This document shows positions 1-11,806 of a stretch of DNA of 64,000 nt, one piece after another. Each line of letters begins with the position of its first letter. Position 1 is the stretch's first letter. The stretch is from Cocos nucifera (taxonomy: Eukaryota > Streptophyta > Magnoliopsida > Arecales > Arecaceae). The stretch covers positions 930,001 to 994,000 of the forward strand of contig QRFJ01000084.1 in NCBI GenBank assembly GCA_006176705.1, in the 5' to 3' direction. The notes below the pieces were generated by a model that saw only the letters and a list, made by a program, of their open reading frames with translations, was not told the origin of the DNA and made no database searches. Made by a program: the position numbers and the translations under genes.

Positions 1-2289
1 CGATAAAGAGAGAATTTATCAATTAGTCCTTAAATCTGTTCACGATCAAATGATATGCTGTTAATTAAGATGATAGCGTCTATCGAGTATAGATCGATGT
101 ATGCCATATAGATTGGTTATCCTCTTAACTAAGAAGTATGGAGATACTAGTATAGCATACAGGTGAAATATATAGATACACTATTATTGAACATGACCAA
201 CTTCAAAGCATTCTACTATTGAGAATGTCTCTGATGGAATATAGGTATAAATATCCTTTAGACCTGAGATCACCTCAGTGACTTGCAAGCAACTCATTAT
301 GCTTTAGTACCGAACTAACTGAATTTTTAATTGAGTAACAAAAGATTTTTAGGCATAGTCAAGTACTTGCAAAGTTAGTGTATGATTAAGATGGGATTAA
401 CCATTCCAAGAGTTGGCGAAGAATGTATCACTATATTTCAATATAGCAAAATCTTGATCAGGATAATCCATTAGATGGATTTGATATTTTGAAATACAAT
501 GTAGACAATCTGATCAGAGTTGATAGTTGAACTTTGAGGTATCCTATGAGCATTTTGATTAAGAAAATGAATTATATGAAAACTATATCCACATGGATTC
601 TAAGGATGTTGTTCTACACATTCAACCTATCCGACCGTCGGGTACCATTGCTAGATAGTTATTTTGATTAGTGCGGAAATCTATTTCTATACTACTAGCT
701 TAGGTTCAGACCCATGAGGTTACATATATTAGAGCTCATGATCTGATTGGATGGTTGATCAATGATTAAGAATTGTTCTAGGATTAAACGATCAATATGA
801 TTGATGTTTAACCTAGTGCATGTATTGCAGGAGAATTAATTAGTAATTAGATTGCTAATTGGCTTAATTTGATTAAGCTGGAGGGTTGAGATTAAATCTA
901 ATTAAATATAATTTAGTTAGATTTAGTTTGGACTTGATTGAATCAAGTCTAATTAGCTTATTGGATAAGCTTGCAAGGAAGAACTAGTCCTAGTTCAATT
1001 AGGACTAGTATCAAACCAATTTCTAATTTGATTAGAAAATTAAATCAGATTTAATTTTGATTTAATCTAATTTAAATAAATTCTTAATTTGGTTAAGACC
1101 TATTTTAATTGGGATGATTTGATTCTGATTTAATTTGATTTAAATAACTTATTTGACCAAGTCAAATTGAAAGTCCTAATGTGACTAGGACTCCCTTCTC
1201 CTTGCGCCACTTGGCTTCCCAATGCCCCCCATCCTACTTTTTAGGATTTTGTGCATGGAAACACTTCTCCCTAGACCTTCATGCATGCCCAAAGCTTTCC
1301 TCTCTTTCTTTCTTATATGGAATGTGGTTGTGGACCAAGTCAAAGTAGGAATTAGTTTGGATTTCAAATTCTATGAGATAGAATTTTAGGAAACCAAAAC
1401 TCTTCCCTTATGGTGCCAATTTTATCCAGATTTTTTCTGGGATTTTCATGGATTTTATGGCACATATTGTGCACCCTTTGCTAGTAGTCCATGGTAGAAA
1501 AGAAGGAGGGGGACATTCCTTGCTAGGTATTTGACCTAGACAAGGAGTCTATCCTAACTTATTATTTAGGATGAATTTTGGACTGATTTTTGGTGAAATT
1601 CTAGAGAATTGAGAGATCTTTGGGGCATGTAAAAATTAGGAAGAAAGAATATTTGGGCGTGGAGATTTCATAGACACCAATCTAGGTGTCTAGGTGAGAA
1701 AAAATAAGAAGAAGAAGAAGGGTTTTTCTTCTAGGGTTTTTTTTTGATCTCTTCCTCCTTGTTTAGAGATTTTTGAGAGGCGTCTCAGGTCCAAAATCTC
1801 TTTCCCTTCCTTTTAAAAATTGGAGAATCCAAGATTTGAAGAAGATGGTTCTAGATCGATTATCGAAGAAGGATTAGCACAGTACTAGCATACTATGCTG
1901 ATTTTCTGCATTAAGACTTCTAATCATGATTCATGGGCTCGTGTGGATGACTCCTAAAGGTCGGATGCATGTGCAGCTCGCAACTTCATCCTCAAACCTG
2001 GATTAACAAGTTAGAACATCTAACTTGCATAGGTAATAGATTTGATCTATTATTTTCATACCTACATTAGATATAGTATATATATATATGTTGATGTGAT
2101 CAACATATTTTAGTTTTTTTATTATATTTTAATTTATAATTTAATGACATGCTGTGATCATATAATAGGTCACTAGATCTAGAATATTTTTTAATATTTA
2201 AAATTAATTTTATTTAATTTTAGTCTTTCACTGTCTAATCTTAAAAAGTTTCAAGATCTAGTTCTAAAACTCTAGATCTGGTTCCTTCA
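1..2289 (+). repeat. Angela-like Copia LTR (P1 family), plus orientation, left end cut by window
   Basis: This block is the reverse complement of the LTR at 4112-6568, alignable along its length. Only about 170 bases of the expected left end lie outside the window. It ends in the canonical CA at 2289 (CTGGTTCCTTCA). The right flank at 2290 is the end of a Sirevirus RNase H reading the other way, so this LTR was inserted there. No coding sequence of a plus-strand element is visible, so it could be a solo LTR or the 3' LTR of an element lying to the left. AT-rich with a short TA tract near 2080. No gene inside; the 60-residue ORF at 1185-1367 is chance. Confidence 0.85.
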
Positions 2290-3109
2290 TCTAGCTCTCT
2301 TCTAATTATGCTAAACTTTTCTTCACTAAAGAGTTTGACAAAAATATTAGCTAATTATCCATTTGTGCTAATAAATTCAAGCATTACATCATCATTTTGT
2401 ACATAGTCTCTTATAAAATAATGCATTATCTCAATATATTTAGAGCTTGAGTGCTGAATTTGATTTTTAGTTAAATTAATTATACTTGCATTGTCATATC
2501 TTATTGAAATTTATTAAGTTTAATACGAAAATCTTTAAGTTATTGTTTAATCTATAAAATTTGAGTACAACAACTCCTGATGGCAATATATTCAGCTTCG
2601 GCTATAGATAATGCTACCGAGTTTTATTTCTTGCTAAACCATGATACTAAGTTAACTCTAAGAAATTGCCAAGTTCTACTAGTACTTTTTCTATCTAATT
2701 TATAATCAGTAAAATTCACATCAGATATCCAATTAATTCAACAGAGAAAGCTTAGCATACAATAAGTCAATATTAAGAGTGCTAGATAAATATCTAAATA
2801 TCCTTGTAATAGCAAGTAAATAAGATTTCTTAGGATTTGATTGATATCTAGCATATATACAAATACTAAATATGATATCTGGCCTGCTTATAGTGAGATA
2901 AAGTAAGGATCCTATCATACTCTATACAATTTAATATTTATACTCTTATCCCTTTCAATTTTGTCAAGCTTACAAGATGGACTTATTAGTATGCTGATTG
3001 GTTTTGAAGTCTCCATCCCAAACTTTTTGAGTATTTCTCTTATATACTTCGTTTGGTTGATGAAGATTTTCTCTTTAGTTTGCTTAATCTAGAGTTTGAG
3101 AAAAAAGTT
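2290..3109 (-). pseudogene. Sirevirus-like Copia RT/RNase H fragment (copy R2)
   Basis: Reading leftward, this matches the same region of element R (34595-35400) position by position: the RT tail with a ...MIGSLLYLTISRPDI... segment (2733-2918), then RNase H to its C-terminal end near 2290. In the family this part supplies the end of the RT palm/connection and the RNase H that removes the RNA template. Several stops and frameshifts break the frame. It stops abruptly at about 3109, inside RT, against an unrelated LTR scrap, and at 2289 against a P1-family LTR. It is a second copy, distinct from R, because R's own RT/RNase H is present elsewhere. Confidence 0.75.
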
Positions 3110-3111
3110 TA

Positions 3112-3351
3112 TGTTAGAAAAATGGATAGGGTTTAACGCATGTCTTTCGAAACTTTTTCAAAAAAATGAGTGAAAGATTAAAAGATTAATCCTATTAATT
3201 TAATTTATGCATATGATCATACCATTAAACACCTATAACCTACGATTTATGACATGACATGTTGTATGAATAAATCAAAAAATAGAAAGTAAATAAGTAT
3301 CGATCATATTAATACTCTAGATCAAACCTAGATATAGAAGAGATCGGATCT
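3112..3351 (-). repeat. Left piece of a Copia LTR (P3) resembling the P2a LTR
   Basis: The stretch starts TGTTAGAAAAATGG and then follows, with many changes, the start of the P2a LTR (AGGGTTTAAGCATG...TTTCGAAACTTTTTC at 48760). It stops at 3351 where a Sirevirus-like LTR begins. The stretch at 55448-55730 looks like its continuation, which would make element R an insertion into this LTR. No coding content. Confidence 0.45.
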
Positions 3352-4111
3352 TGTTGCCCAAAAGAACAACCCAAGAGGAGGGGGGCAGTGAATTAGATTT
3401 TTTAAATATTTTTAGATTATTAAGTGTATGTATAGAATTAGAATACTACTATGCTAAAAATGCAGTGATTAAATGAGTAGAAAATTATAATAGCTAATGA
3501 AGAAAATCACACACACAAAGTCATAAAATTTTTATAGTGGTTTGGTATCAAACCCAATACCTACATTCACTCCTCAAGTATTCTATTTGAGAATTCTACT
3601 ATAATCTCCAAGATTACAGCAAAATTATTTTTCTTTCGGATTCACAATCTAAACTCAATTGGCTTTATGGGCTAACCAAGCAAAACCTAACTTCAAGCCA
3701 CTCCTAGGCTTGTACAAATCCAATTCAAGGCTTGGATGAGCCTATCCCCTAAGTTTTAACCCTTTTGAAATTTGAAATGTAGAAATTTTAAAGTATAAAA
3801 ATTTGAAGAGAACCAAACTTCTTGAAAAGCTGATTTGAAACTTTAATGCTTAAGCTAAGTTGTTGGAGGATTTTAGCAATGAATACTCCCTTTCTTCTCT
3901 TGAGAATGCCTTGATTGCACAGCTGGTTGAGTAGTTGAACAGCAATGAAGGCTCTTTAAGGCTCACTATTTGGACAGTACATAGTTTTTGAAAATTTCTC
4001 TTATAGTTTCCACTTTCTTCCATTTATATCTTGTGTCTCCAAGCTTTAATCTAATCTTAGGAGTCTTCTAATCCAGGTTAAGAATTCCAAAAATGGATTT
4101 GTAGCCATTGG
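3352..4111 (-). repeat. Left part of Sirevirus-like 3' LTR (element R)
   Basis: It begins TGTTGCCCAAAAGAACAACC and aligns with the R 5' LTR at 54117-54870, including the conserved block TTTTTATAGTGGTTTGG. No primer-binding site lies to its left, so the 3352 end is an outer element end, as expected for the 3' LTR of a minus-strand element. It is cut at 4111 by the P1 LTR; the 5 bases before the cut are ATTGG. Confidence 0.7.
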
Positions 4112-6568
4112 TGAAGGAACCAGATCTAGGATTTCAGAGCTAGATCTTGAAATTTTTCAAGATTAGACAGCAAAAGATAAAAATTAATCAAAATTAGTTT
4201 TAAATATTAAAAATATTCTAGATCTACCAACCTATTACATGATCATGGCATGTCATTAAATCAGAAATTAAAATATAATGAAGAAACTAAAATATGTTGA
4301 TACATCAACATGTATATATACTATATCTAATGCAGGTATAAAAATAATAAATCAAATCTATTACCTGTGCAAGTTAAATATTCTAACTTATTGATCCGAG
4401 CTTGAGGATGAGGTTGCAAGCTGCATATGCATTTGGCCTCTAGGAGTTGTCCACACAAGCCCACAAATCATGATCAGAAGTCCTGATGTAGAAAATCAGC
4501 ACCTTATGCTAGTACTATGCTGATCCTTTTTTGACGATCGATCAAATATCTTATTCTTCTAGATTTAGACTCTTCCAAAGAGGAGAAGGAGCAGAGGAGG
4601 TTTTAGATATGAGACACTCCTAGAAAACTCAAAGAAAGAGGAAGGAAGGAGGTGAATATAGCAACCCTAGAAGAAGACTCTCTTCTTCTTCTCTTTGCTC
4701 TCACCTAGACACCTAGTTTGGTGTCTATGAAACCCCAATGCCCAAGAACTCTCTCTCCCTAGTTTTCACACATCCCAAAGCTCTCTTAATGATTTGTAAC
4801 CTCACAAAAAACCATCCCAAAATTCATTCTAAATATATAGGAAAATAGGAGTCCTTGTCTAGGTCAAAAACTAGACAAGGAATGTCCAATTTGGAATTTT
4901 AGGTGTGGACCATTTGAGAAAATCACCAAAAACCTTCTTTTTTTTACCATAAAAAATAGAGAGAAAATAGGGAGAAGGGCGACACACATGGGAGGAGGAA
5001 TTTTGGTTTTTCAAAATACTATCTCATAGGATTTGAAACCAAAGCCAATTTCTTTCTTTAACTTGGTCCACTATCAAATTTCCATATGATAAAGAGAGGA
5101 AAGAAGGGCATGCATGAGAAGACCTGGGAGAGAAGTTTTTGTTGCACAACTTAAGAGAGAAAGAGGGCGTGGATCGTGGGGGGCTAAGGTGGCGCAAGAT
5201 GGAATCTTTGTCTTACTAGGATTCTATCTATGACTTGGTCAAAGTGGTTTCTCAAACCAAATTAAATTAAAATCAAGTCAATCAAATTAAATTAGGCCCT
5301 AATTCAATTAATAAATTAATTAAATTAGATTAAATTAAATTTAATTTTGATTTAATTTTTTAATTAAATTAGAAAATTAGATTGACTTAAGTCCTAGTTG
5401 AACTAGGACTAGTTTTTTCTTGCACTTGGCTTATCCAATAAGCCAATTGGACTTGAACTAATCAAGCTCAAACTAAATATAATTAAATTATATTTAATTA
5501 AACTTAATTTCAGCCCTTTGGCTTAATCAAATTAAGCTAATTAGTAATATAATTGCTAATCGATCCTCCTATAATACTTGCACTAGATTAAATATTAATC
5601 ATATTAATCGTTTAATCCTAGAATGATTCTTAATCATTAATCAACTATCCGATCAAATTATAAGCTCTAATGTATGTGACCTCATAGGTCCAAACTTAAG
5701 CTAGTAATATAAAAATAGATTCCTGTACCAATCGATGTAACCATCCAGCAATAGTACCTAATGGCCGGATAGGTAGAATGTATAGAATAATATCCTTAGA
5801 ATCCATGTGGATATAGTTTTCATATAATTCATCCTCTTGACCAAAATATTCGTAAGACACCTAAGAGTTCAACTATCAACTCTGATCAGGTTATCCATAT
5901 TATATTTTAAAATATCAAATCCATCTGATGGATTATCCTGGCCAAGATTTTGCTATATTGAAATATAGTGATACATTCTTCTACAACTCTTGGAGTGGTC
6001 AATCTCATCTTGATCACACATCGACTTCACAAGTACTTGACTATGCCCAGAAGCATTCCATTACTGATTAGAAATTTAGTTAGTCTGGTACCAAAGCATA
6101 ATGAGTTGCTTGTAAGTCACTGAGGCGATCTCAGGTCTAAGGGATACTTATACCTATATCCTATCAGAGACATTCTCGATAGTAGAATGCTCTGAAATTG
6201 ATCACGTTCAATGACGATGTATTCATATATCTCACCTGTATGCCATATCAGTATCTTCATACTCTTTGATTAAGAAGATAACCAACCTATATGGCATACA
6301 GCGATCTATGCTTGATAGACACTATCGTCCTAATTAATAGTCTATCATTTGGTCGTGAATAGATTTAAGGACTAATCGATAAATTCTCTTTTTATCAAAG
6401 CTAAATAGTCCTAAGGACTTCATCACAACAATGAAGTTTGTTAGAAGATGAATACTTTACAATGAAAATATCAAAAATATATTTTATTAATTAATAAATT
6501 AATTATAATTATAATATTGCATAACCATCAATAGACTGATGATTGGCTTTGGGATATATTTTTCAACA
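4112..6568 (-). repeat. P1 3' LTR, 2457 bp
   Basis: Left end TGAAGGAACCAG and right end TTTCAACA give the TG...CA termini in minus orientation. The right end abuts a polypurine tract and the RNase H stop. The sequence pairs as an inverted repeat with 1-2289 and matches 22290-22501 at its left end. It is AT-rich with no gene. Sequence at 5690-6568 is related to the same part of the P2a LTRs, so P1 and P2 are sister families. Confidence 0.85.
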
Positions 6569-6583
6569 ACTCTCACTTGTCCT
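6569..6583 (-). other. Polypurine tract of P1
   Basis: On the minus strand this reads AGGACAAGTGAGAGT directly before the LTR, overlapping the RNase H stop codon. It is the presumed plus-strand DNA primer. P2a and Q have the matching tract at the same place. Confidence 0.75.
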
Positions 6584-7240
6584 AAAGCCACTCGGCATAG
6601 TATCTAATACCCATCTTTAACTTGTGGTTGTCGAACTCATTTATCATGAGGGCTTTAGTGAAGGGATCGGTCAGATTCTTCTTTCCATCAATTTTTTGAA
6701 GGTCGATATCACCTCGATCCATGATCTCTCAGATCGATGAAAATGGTGCAGGATGTACTTCATCCATTGGTATGCTTTTGGTTCCTTCGTCTGAGCTATG
6801 GCACTAGTGTTGTTACAGTAGAGCAGGACTGGACTATCTAGGAAGGGTGCTACTCTGAGCTCGGTGATAAACTTTCTCAGCCACATAGCTTCCTTCACGA
6901 TATCTGATGCTATGATGTACTCTAGTTCGCAAACAGAGTCTGCCAAAGTATGCTACTTGGAATTCTTCCAGTAGATGGCTCTACTATTTGGAGTAAAGAT
7001 ATATCCCGATATGCTTTTGCTATCATCATAGTCAGATTGAAAGCTTGAGTCTGTAAACTCTATAAGTGTCAGATCTGACTCACCATAAACCAACCATTGG
7101 TCCTTAGTATTTCTCAAATACTTAAGGATGGCTTGAACCACTTTTCAGTGGTTTTCTCTAGGGTTAGACTGGTATCTACTCATTACTCCTAATGCGTATG
7201 CTACGTCTGATCTCGTATATGTCATGATGTACATGATAGA
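6582..7240 (-). pseudogene. P1 Copia RNase H and C-terminal RT, broken
   Basis: This is the C-terminal end of the P1 polyprotein, for degrading genomic RNA during reverse transcription. Visible parts, reading leftward: RT tail around 7140-7230, the RNase H segment with SGYIFTPNSRAIYWKNSK (6953-7141), the block ELEYIIASDIVKEAMWLRKF, then LYCNNTSAIAQTKEPKA. The stop is at 6582-6584. Where P2a has LYCD, P1 has LYCN, so a likely catalytic Asp is changed. Stops and frame changes near 6950 and 7145 break it. The upstream RT is lost in the N gap at 7241. Confidence 0.75.
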
Positions 7241-8060
7241 NNNNNNNNNNNNNNNNNNNNNNNNNNNNNNNNNNNNNNNNNNNNNNNNNNNNNNNNNNNN
7301 NNNNNNNNNNNNNNNNNNNNNNNNNNNNNNNNNNNNNNNNNNNNNNNNNNNNNNNNNNNNNNNNNNNNNNNNNNNNNNNNNNNNNNNNNNNNNNNNNNNN
7401 NNNNNNNNNNNNNNNNNNNNNNNNNNNNNNNNNNNNNNNNNNNNNNNNNNNNNNNNNNNNNNNNNNNNNNNNNNNNNNNNNNNNNNNNNNNNNNNNNNNN
7501 NNNNNNNNNNNNNNNNNNNNNNNNNNNNNNNNNNNNNNNNNNNNNNNNNNNNNNNNNNNNNNNNNNNNNNNNNNNNNNNNNNNNNNNNNNNNNNNNNNNN
7601 NNNNNNNNNNNNNNNNNNNNNNNNNNNNNNNNNNNNNNNNNNNNNNNNNNNNNNNNNNNNNNNNNNNNNNNNNNNNNNNNNNNNNNNNNNNNNNNNNNNN
7701 NNNNNNNNNNNNNNNNNNNNNNNNNNNNNNNNNNNNNNNNNNNNNNNNNNNNNNNNNNNNNNNNNNNNNNNNNNNNNNNNNNNNNNNNNNNNNNNNNNNN
7801 NNNNNNNNNNNNNNNNNNNNNNNNNNNNNNNNNNNNNNNNNNNNNNNNNNNNNNNNNNNNNNNNNNNNNNNNNNNNNNNNNNNNNNNNNNNNNNNNNNNN
7901 NNNNNNNNNNNNNNNNNNNNNNNNNNNNNNNNNNNNNNNNNNNNNNNNNNNNNNNNNNNNNNNNNNNNNNNNNNNNNNNNNNNNNNNNNNNNNNNNNNNN
8001 NNNNNNNNNNNNNNNNNNNNNNNNNNNNNNNNNNNNNNNNNNNNNNNNNNNNNNNNNNNN
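7241..8060. other. Assembly gap, 820 Ns
   Basis: An unbroken run of N with no sequence information. It hides the junction between minus-strand P1 RT (left) and plus-strand Q RT (right). Reading frames spanning it are artefacts. Confidence 0.99.
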
Positions 8061-9115
8061 CATCAAAAATGAAGAGGAACCATGTGTTTTCAAAAGGGTC
8101 AGTGGGAGCGCTGTTGTCTTCCTCGTATTGTACGTGGATGACATCCTCCTTATTGGGAATGATATTCCCATGTTGACATCAGTCAAGATGTGGTTGTCCA
8201 AGGAATTCTCCATGAAAGACCTAGGTGAAGCATCCTTTATTCTAGGAATTAAGGTCTATAGGGATAGACCGAATAGGATGCTAGGACTTTCACAGAAGAT
8301 GTACATAGAGGAAGTACTAAAGAGGTTTAGTATGGAAAACTCTAAGAGGGGATTAATACCCTTCAGACATGGTATTCATCTTTCCAAGAAGATGTGCCCC
8401 AGCACACCTGAGGAAATAGAACGCATGAGCAAGATCCCTTATGCTTCTGCAATAGGGAGCCTCATGTATGCCATGCTATGTACACGACCTGATATAGCCC
8501 ATGCTGTGAGTGTCACAAGCCAGATATCAGTCAAATCCAGGTGAAGAACACTGGACTTCTGTGAAATGTATCCTTAAGTACTTGAGAAGAACTAAGGATA
8601 TGATGTTGGTCTTTGGTAATGGAGAACTCCAAGTTCCAAGGGATACACAGACTCGGACTTCATGTCCGATATAGATGATCGAAAGTCGACATCTGGAAGT
8701 CTGTTTGTGTGCAATGGTGGAGCTGTCAGCTGGAAGAGTTCCAAGCAAACTGTGATAGCAGATTCCACCATGGAAGCAGAATATATAGCTGCATCAGAGG
8801 CTGCAAAGGAAGCATTCTGGTACAAGAAGTTTGCTGCAGAAATTGGAGTAATGCCATCAGATGCCATTCCTCTTTACTGCGACAACAATGGCGCCATAGC
8901 CCTTGCTAAGGAGCCGAGGTCTCACCAGAAGTCCAAGCACATTGAGCGGCGATATCCATCTCATCCGCGATTACCTTGAGAAAGGTTACGTTGAGGTCAA
9001 GAGAGTCAACTCCGCAGATAATGTGGCAGACCCACTTACAAAGCCGTTGGGCCAGCAGAAGATCGAAGCCCACCTTGAGAAGATGGGACTTAGACTTGTA
9101 GCCAATTGGCTTTAG
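8061..9115 (+). pseudogene. Q Copia RT C-terminus and RNase H, at least three frameshifts
   Basis: It starts directly after the gap. The RT catalytic box LYVDDILL is at about 8127-8150, followed by the palm/connection with FSMKDLGEASFILGIK and GSLMYAMLCTRPDIAHA. The frame slips near 8521. RNase H follows in a new frame after a slip near 8637, with DRKSTSGSLF, MEAEYIAASEAAKEA and LYCDNNGAIALAKEPRSHQ. A last slip near 8945 leads to the C-terminus, with DPLTKPLGQQK and a stop at 9113-9115. The RT fingers are missing in the gap. The catalytic residues that can be seen are conserved, so decay is by small indels. The presence of YVDD in the Copia context makes the call secure. Confidence 0.88.
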
Positions 9116-9129
9116 GACAAGTGGGAGAT
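9114..9129 (+). other. Polypurine tract of Q
   Basis: AGGACAAGTGGGAGAT immediately precedes the LTR start TGTTAGATATATG at 9130 and overlaps the RNase H stop codon, the usual place for the plus-strand primer. Confidence 0.8.
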
Positions 9130-11382
9130 TGTTAGATATATGTGCCCTAGAAGCCAGAATTGGCTGACACTTGTAATACACTTCTAGGGGCAAAATTATA
9201 ATTTTGACTATAATTAATAAAATGGGTTATTTTCTATCACATATGTGTATTTAGTGTCTGTGATACATCCTTTGAGTTAATGGTAATGATAATTCATATT
9301 TTCAAGAGTTGAAAATTTAAGACATGAATAATCATTATTAACTCATAAACAGCTCCCGACCATAGGATCATCACGAGGATGGTGATTGATCCGGAAGGTT
9401 GGTGTACGAATCGCTTCTCTTTAGTAGATGAGTCTTGAGTCTACGGTGTGGAGACACCGGAGCGAGAGTACAGGTACTCGTTAGAGAACGAGGGCACTGA
9501 GCGTGACCACCTCGAGTAGTCATTAGGAAGTCTACCTTCTCGTCAATGACTGACTCGATGCTGCAGTAGTGTGTCTGGTTCTTTGACCTGAGATGCATCG
9601 GCAGTTCACCTTGAGGGTGTTATAGTTTGACTACACCATTACTCGGTCTCCTAGCCATATGGAACCCTGAGGTGTATGTTGGCTATGAGCATGTTCATTG
9701 TAGGAACTGGATTGCATCAAGATGGGAATCTATCTACCTCGGTGGTAGAGGAGCAGCCCTATGATGATCATGAGAATCAAGTCCAGAAGCCCATGGCCAT
9801 GGCAGAGTGAAATAATAGAAAGAGTTTCTATTTAGATTTTCACATTGGACTCGAATCGAATGATTACATCATATGACAGAGACTAGGGTTTGACGAGTTC
9901 ACCTTAACCCTAATCTGATCGGGGCTCAAGATAGAAGAACTTAATCACACAGGTAGCTGCACCAAGAGGTTCGCATTCAGCTCTGATGGGTTGCCACCAT
10001 ATACTGCTAGGTGTCACTGGTGGATTTTGGGAGCAATTAGAATGATTTAGATGATCGATCATTCTAGCTGTTCGAATCAGAAGAGTTCTGATCCATCGAA
10101 AGGAGTTTCGATGATGTCGATGATAGAGATCATGACATATCCCATTACCATACAGAACTGAACCTAACTGGGTCACACAAACAAGGGTTTGAATCTGGTG
10201 ATCATCAATTGAACTGATCTAGTTCAATTGATCTGAATGAGATTCAATTAGGTTCAAGGAAATCGTGCTAGCACTCGATTGAACCTAACGTTCTTCTTTT
10301 ACTATCATAAATAAGTTGTCCTGACTGAGCCAAAGGAGTTTGTGCTCAATCAGAGGCCTTCATATGGTCTGACTGGAGGTTGTCCAAGTCAGAATAAGGT
10401 TGTCTTATTTGTAAGACATTACCTGCCATTTTTGGTCACCTGCCATTTCTTGTTCTTTGACTTTGGTCAAAAGTCTACCTTTGACTGGTCAAACGTTGAC
10501 CATTCACCCTTTGACTTTTGACCACATGTCATGCACCTATTGGAGAGCTGGTGGGGGCTTGTCCCCCTGCCAGAACCTGGCAAGGAGAAGGGCGCACGCC
10601 AAGGGTGGCGTGAGCCCAAGTAGGAGGCGCCTAGGAGTCCTTGTTGGACAAGGACTCCACCTCCCTTTTGGATTCCAATCAGAGTTCTACTAAGAATCCA
10701 GTTTGACTGGTCTTAGGCGCCCTCTAAGGAGGAATCCAGGGGTCTCTATTCCAACCAATCAGATTTAGATCTGATTTCACAAAGGGTTGTGATTGGTTGA
10801 GAGGAAGAGGAGTTGGATCACAAGAGGTCTATAAATAAGACCCTGCGCCCAACCCTAATTCTAAGTGAAATAGAGATTTCCCACGCCCCAAGGCTGCCTC
10901 TCCCCTCCTTCTCCATGCCATAGTCTCTTCTCCCCTTGCTCTCCACGTCCAAAAGGTGTTTTGGACTTAGGTTGGTGCGATTCAGATCAAGGAAAGGCGA
11001 TCAAAAGCAAGAAGGCTGCGCTGCTGCAAAAGGACGACTGCAGATCTTCAAAAGAGTTTTGAAGATCCTCCAGATCAGATCCAGATCTGATTTTTGGAGG
11101 TGTGATAGAGAAGAAGAGGATCTCCAGATCCAACCTGAGTGGATACCGGTAGAGGCCAGGCGCTTGCGTGGCTAAGATCCAGAACCTTCCGCTGCAATCA
11201 GGATCATCTACAGGGTAATAGGATTACCCAAATCAGGTAAATTAAATTTGATTTAATTTATCTTATTTTATTTTATTTATTAAAATAATAAGAATCAGAT
11301 CTGAAACATATCAAGATCTGATTGATCAAGAGAAAATTTTTGAAATATATCTCTTGATCTAATCAGATCTGACGAACCTGGA
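9130..11382 (+). repeat. Q 3' LTR, plus orientation, last ~24 bp missing
   Basis: It begins TGTTAGATATATGTGCCC after the polypurine tract and is an inverted copy of 14855-17127. The match runs to GAACCTGGA at 11382. The partner LTR continues for about 24 bases to ...CCTTCA, but here the sequence switches to antisense integrase. Most of the LTR differs from its partner by scattered changes and indels, while about 9820-10370 is almost identical. A TATA-like box lies at 10829. No gene is recognised; the ORFs inside are not family proteins. Confidence 0.88.
10829..10838 (+). promoter_or_regulatory. TATA-like box in Q 3' LTR
   Basis: CTATAAATAA sits in GC-richer surroundings (AAGAGGT before, GACCCTGCGCCC after) and is kept in the partner LTR at 15431-15443. 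Its place, about 75% into the LTR, fits the U3/R border. This is a motif-based call. Confidence 0.5.
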
Positions 11383-11806
11383 AGGAAATAAGATACACAT
11401 ACCCATACCTAGACAGATCATCGGTAAAGGTAATGAAGTAGACAAAATTGCCTCTAGCCGGCACATCAAATGGGCCGCACACATCAGTATGTACTAGGGC
11501 AAGGAGATCTGTGGCCCTCTCCCCATGTCCAACAAAAGGGAGTTTAGTCATTTTGCCTTGAAGACAAGATTCACAAGTTGGATATGACTCGAAAGTCAAT
11601 GGACTCAATAGCCCATTTTTCTCCAATTTGTTGATCCTATCTTCTGCTATATGACCTAATCTCAGGTGCCATAGATATCTGTCGTTTGGACTATCCCTAG
11701 GTCGTTTGGCATTCACGTTTTGCTCGATAGTTAGAAACAGGTACATCAATATGTAGCTGATAAAGACCATTAATAAGGAAACCATTTGCAATTTTATTTC
11801 TTTCAT
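11383..11806 (-). pseudogene. Q pre-integrase and N-terminal integrase, cut off at LTR junction
   Basis: In the Copia polyprotein this part holds the zinc-binding N-terminus of integrase and the start of the catalytic core. Visible parts: WHLRLGHIAEDRINKLEKNG (HHCC histidines), PTCESCLQGKMTKLPF (its cysteines), the first core Asp in VHTDVCGPFDVPARG, and FITFTDDLSRYGYVYL. The frame then runs into LTR sequence at about 11382, so the last few residues of that ORF are not integrase. The second core Asp and the Glu are absent. It overlaps the gag-protease frame at 11697-11806, showing a frameshift between protease and integrase. Confidence 0.85.

Noticed and set aside
7176..8213. Long frames of 345 and 282 residues across the N run
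   Set aside because: They consist almost wholly of undetermined residues; only the flanks are real sequence, and these belong to two different elements.
10936..11175. 79-residue frame in the Q LTR, also seen in altered form at 15092-15355
   Set aside because: It lies in the R/U5 part of the LTR, differs by indels between copies, and matches no protein family.
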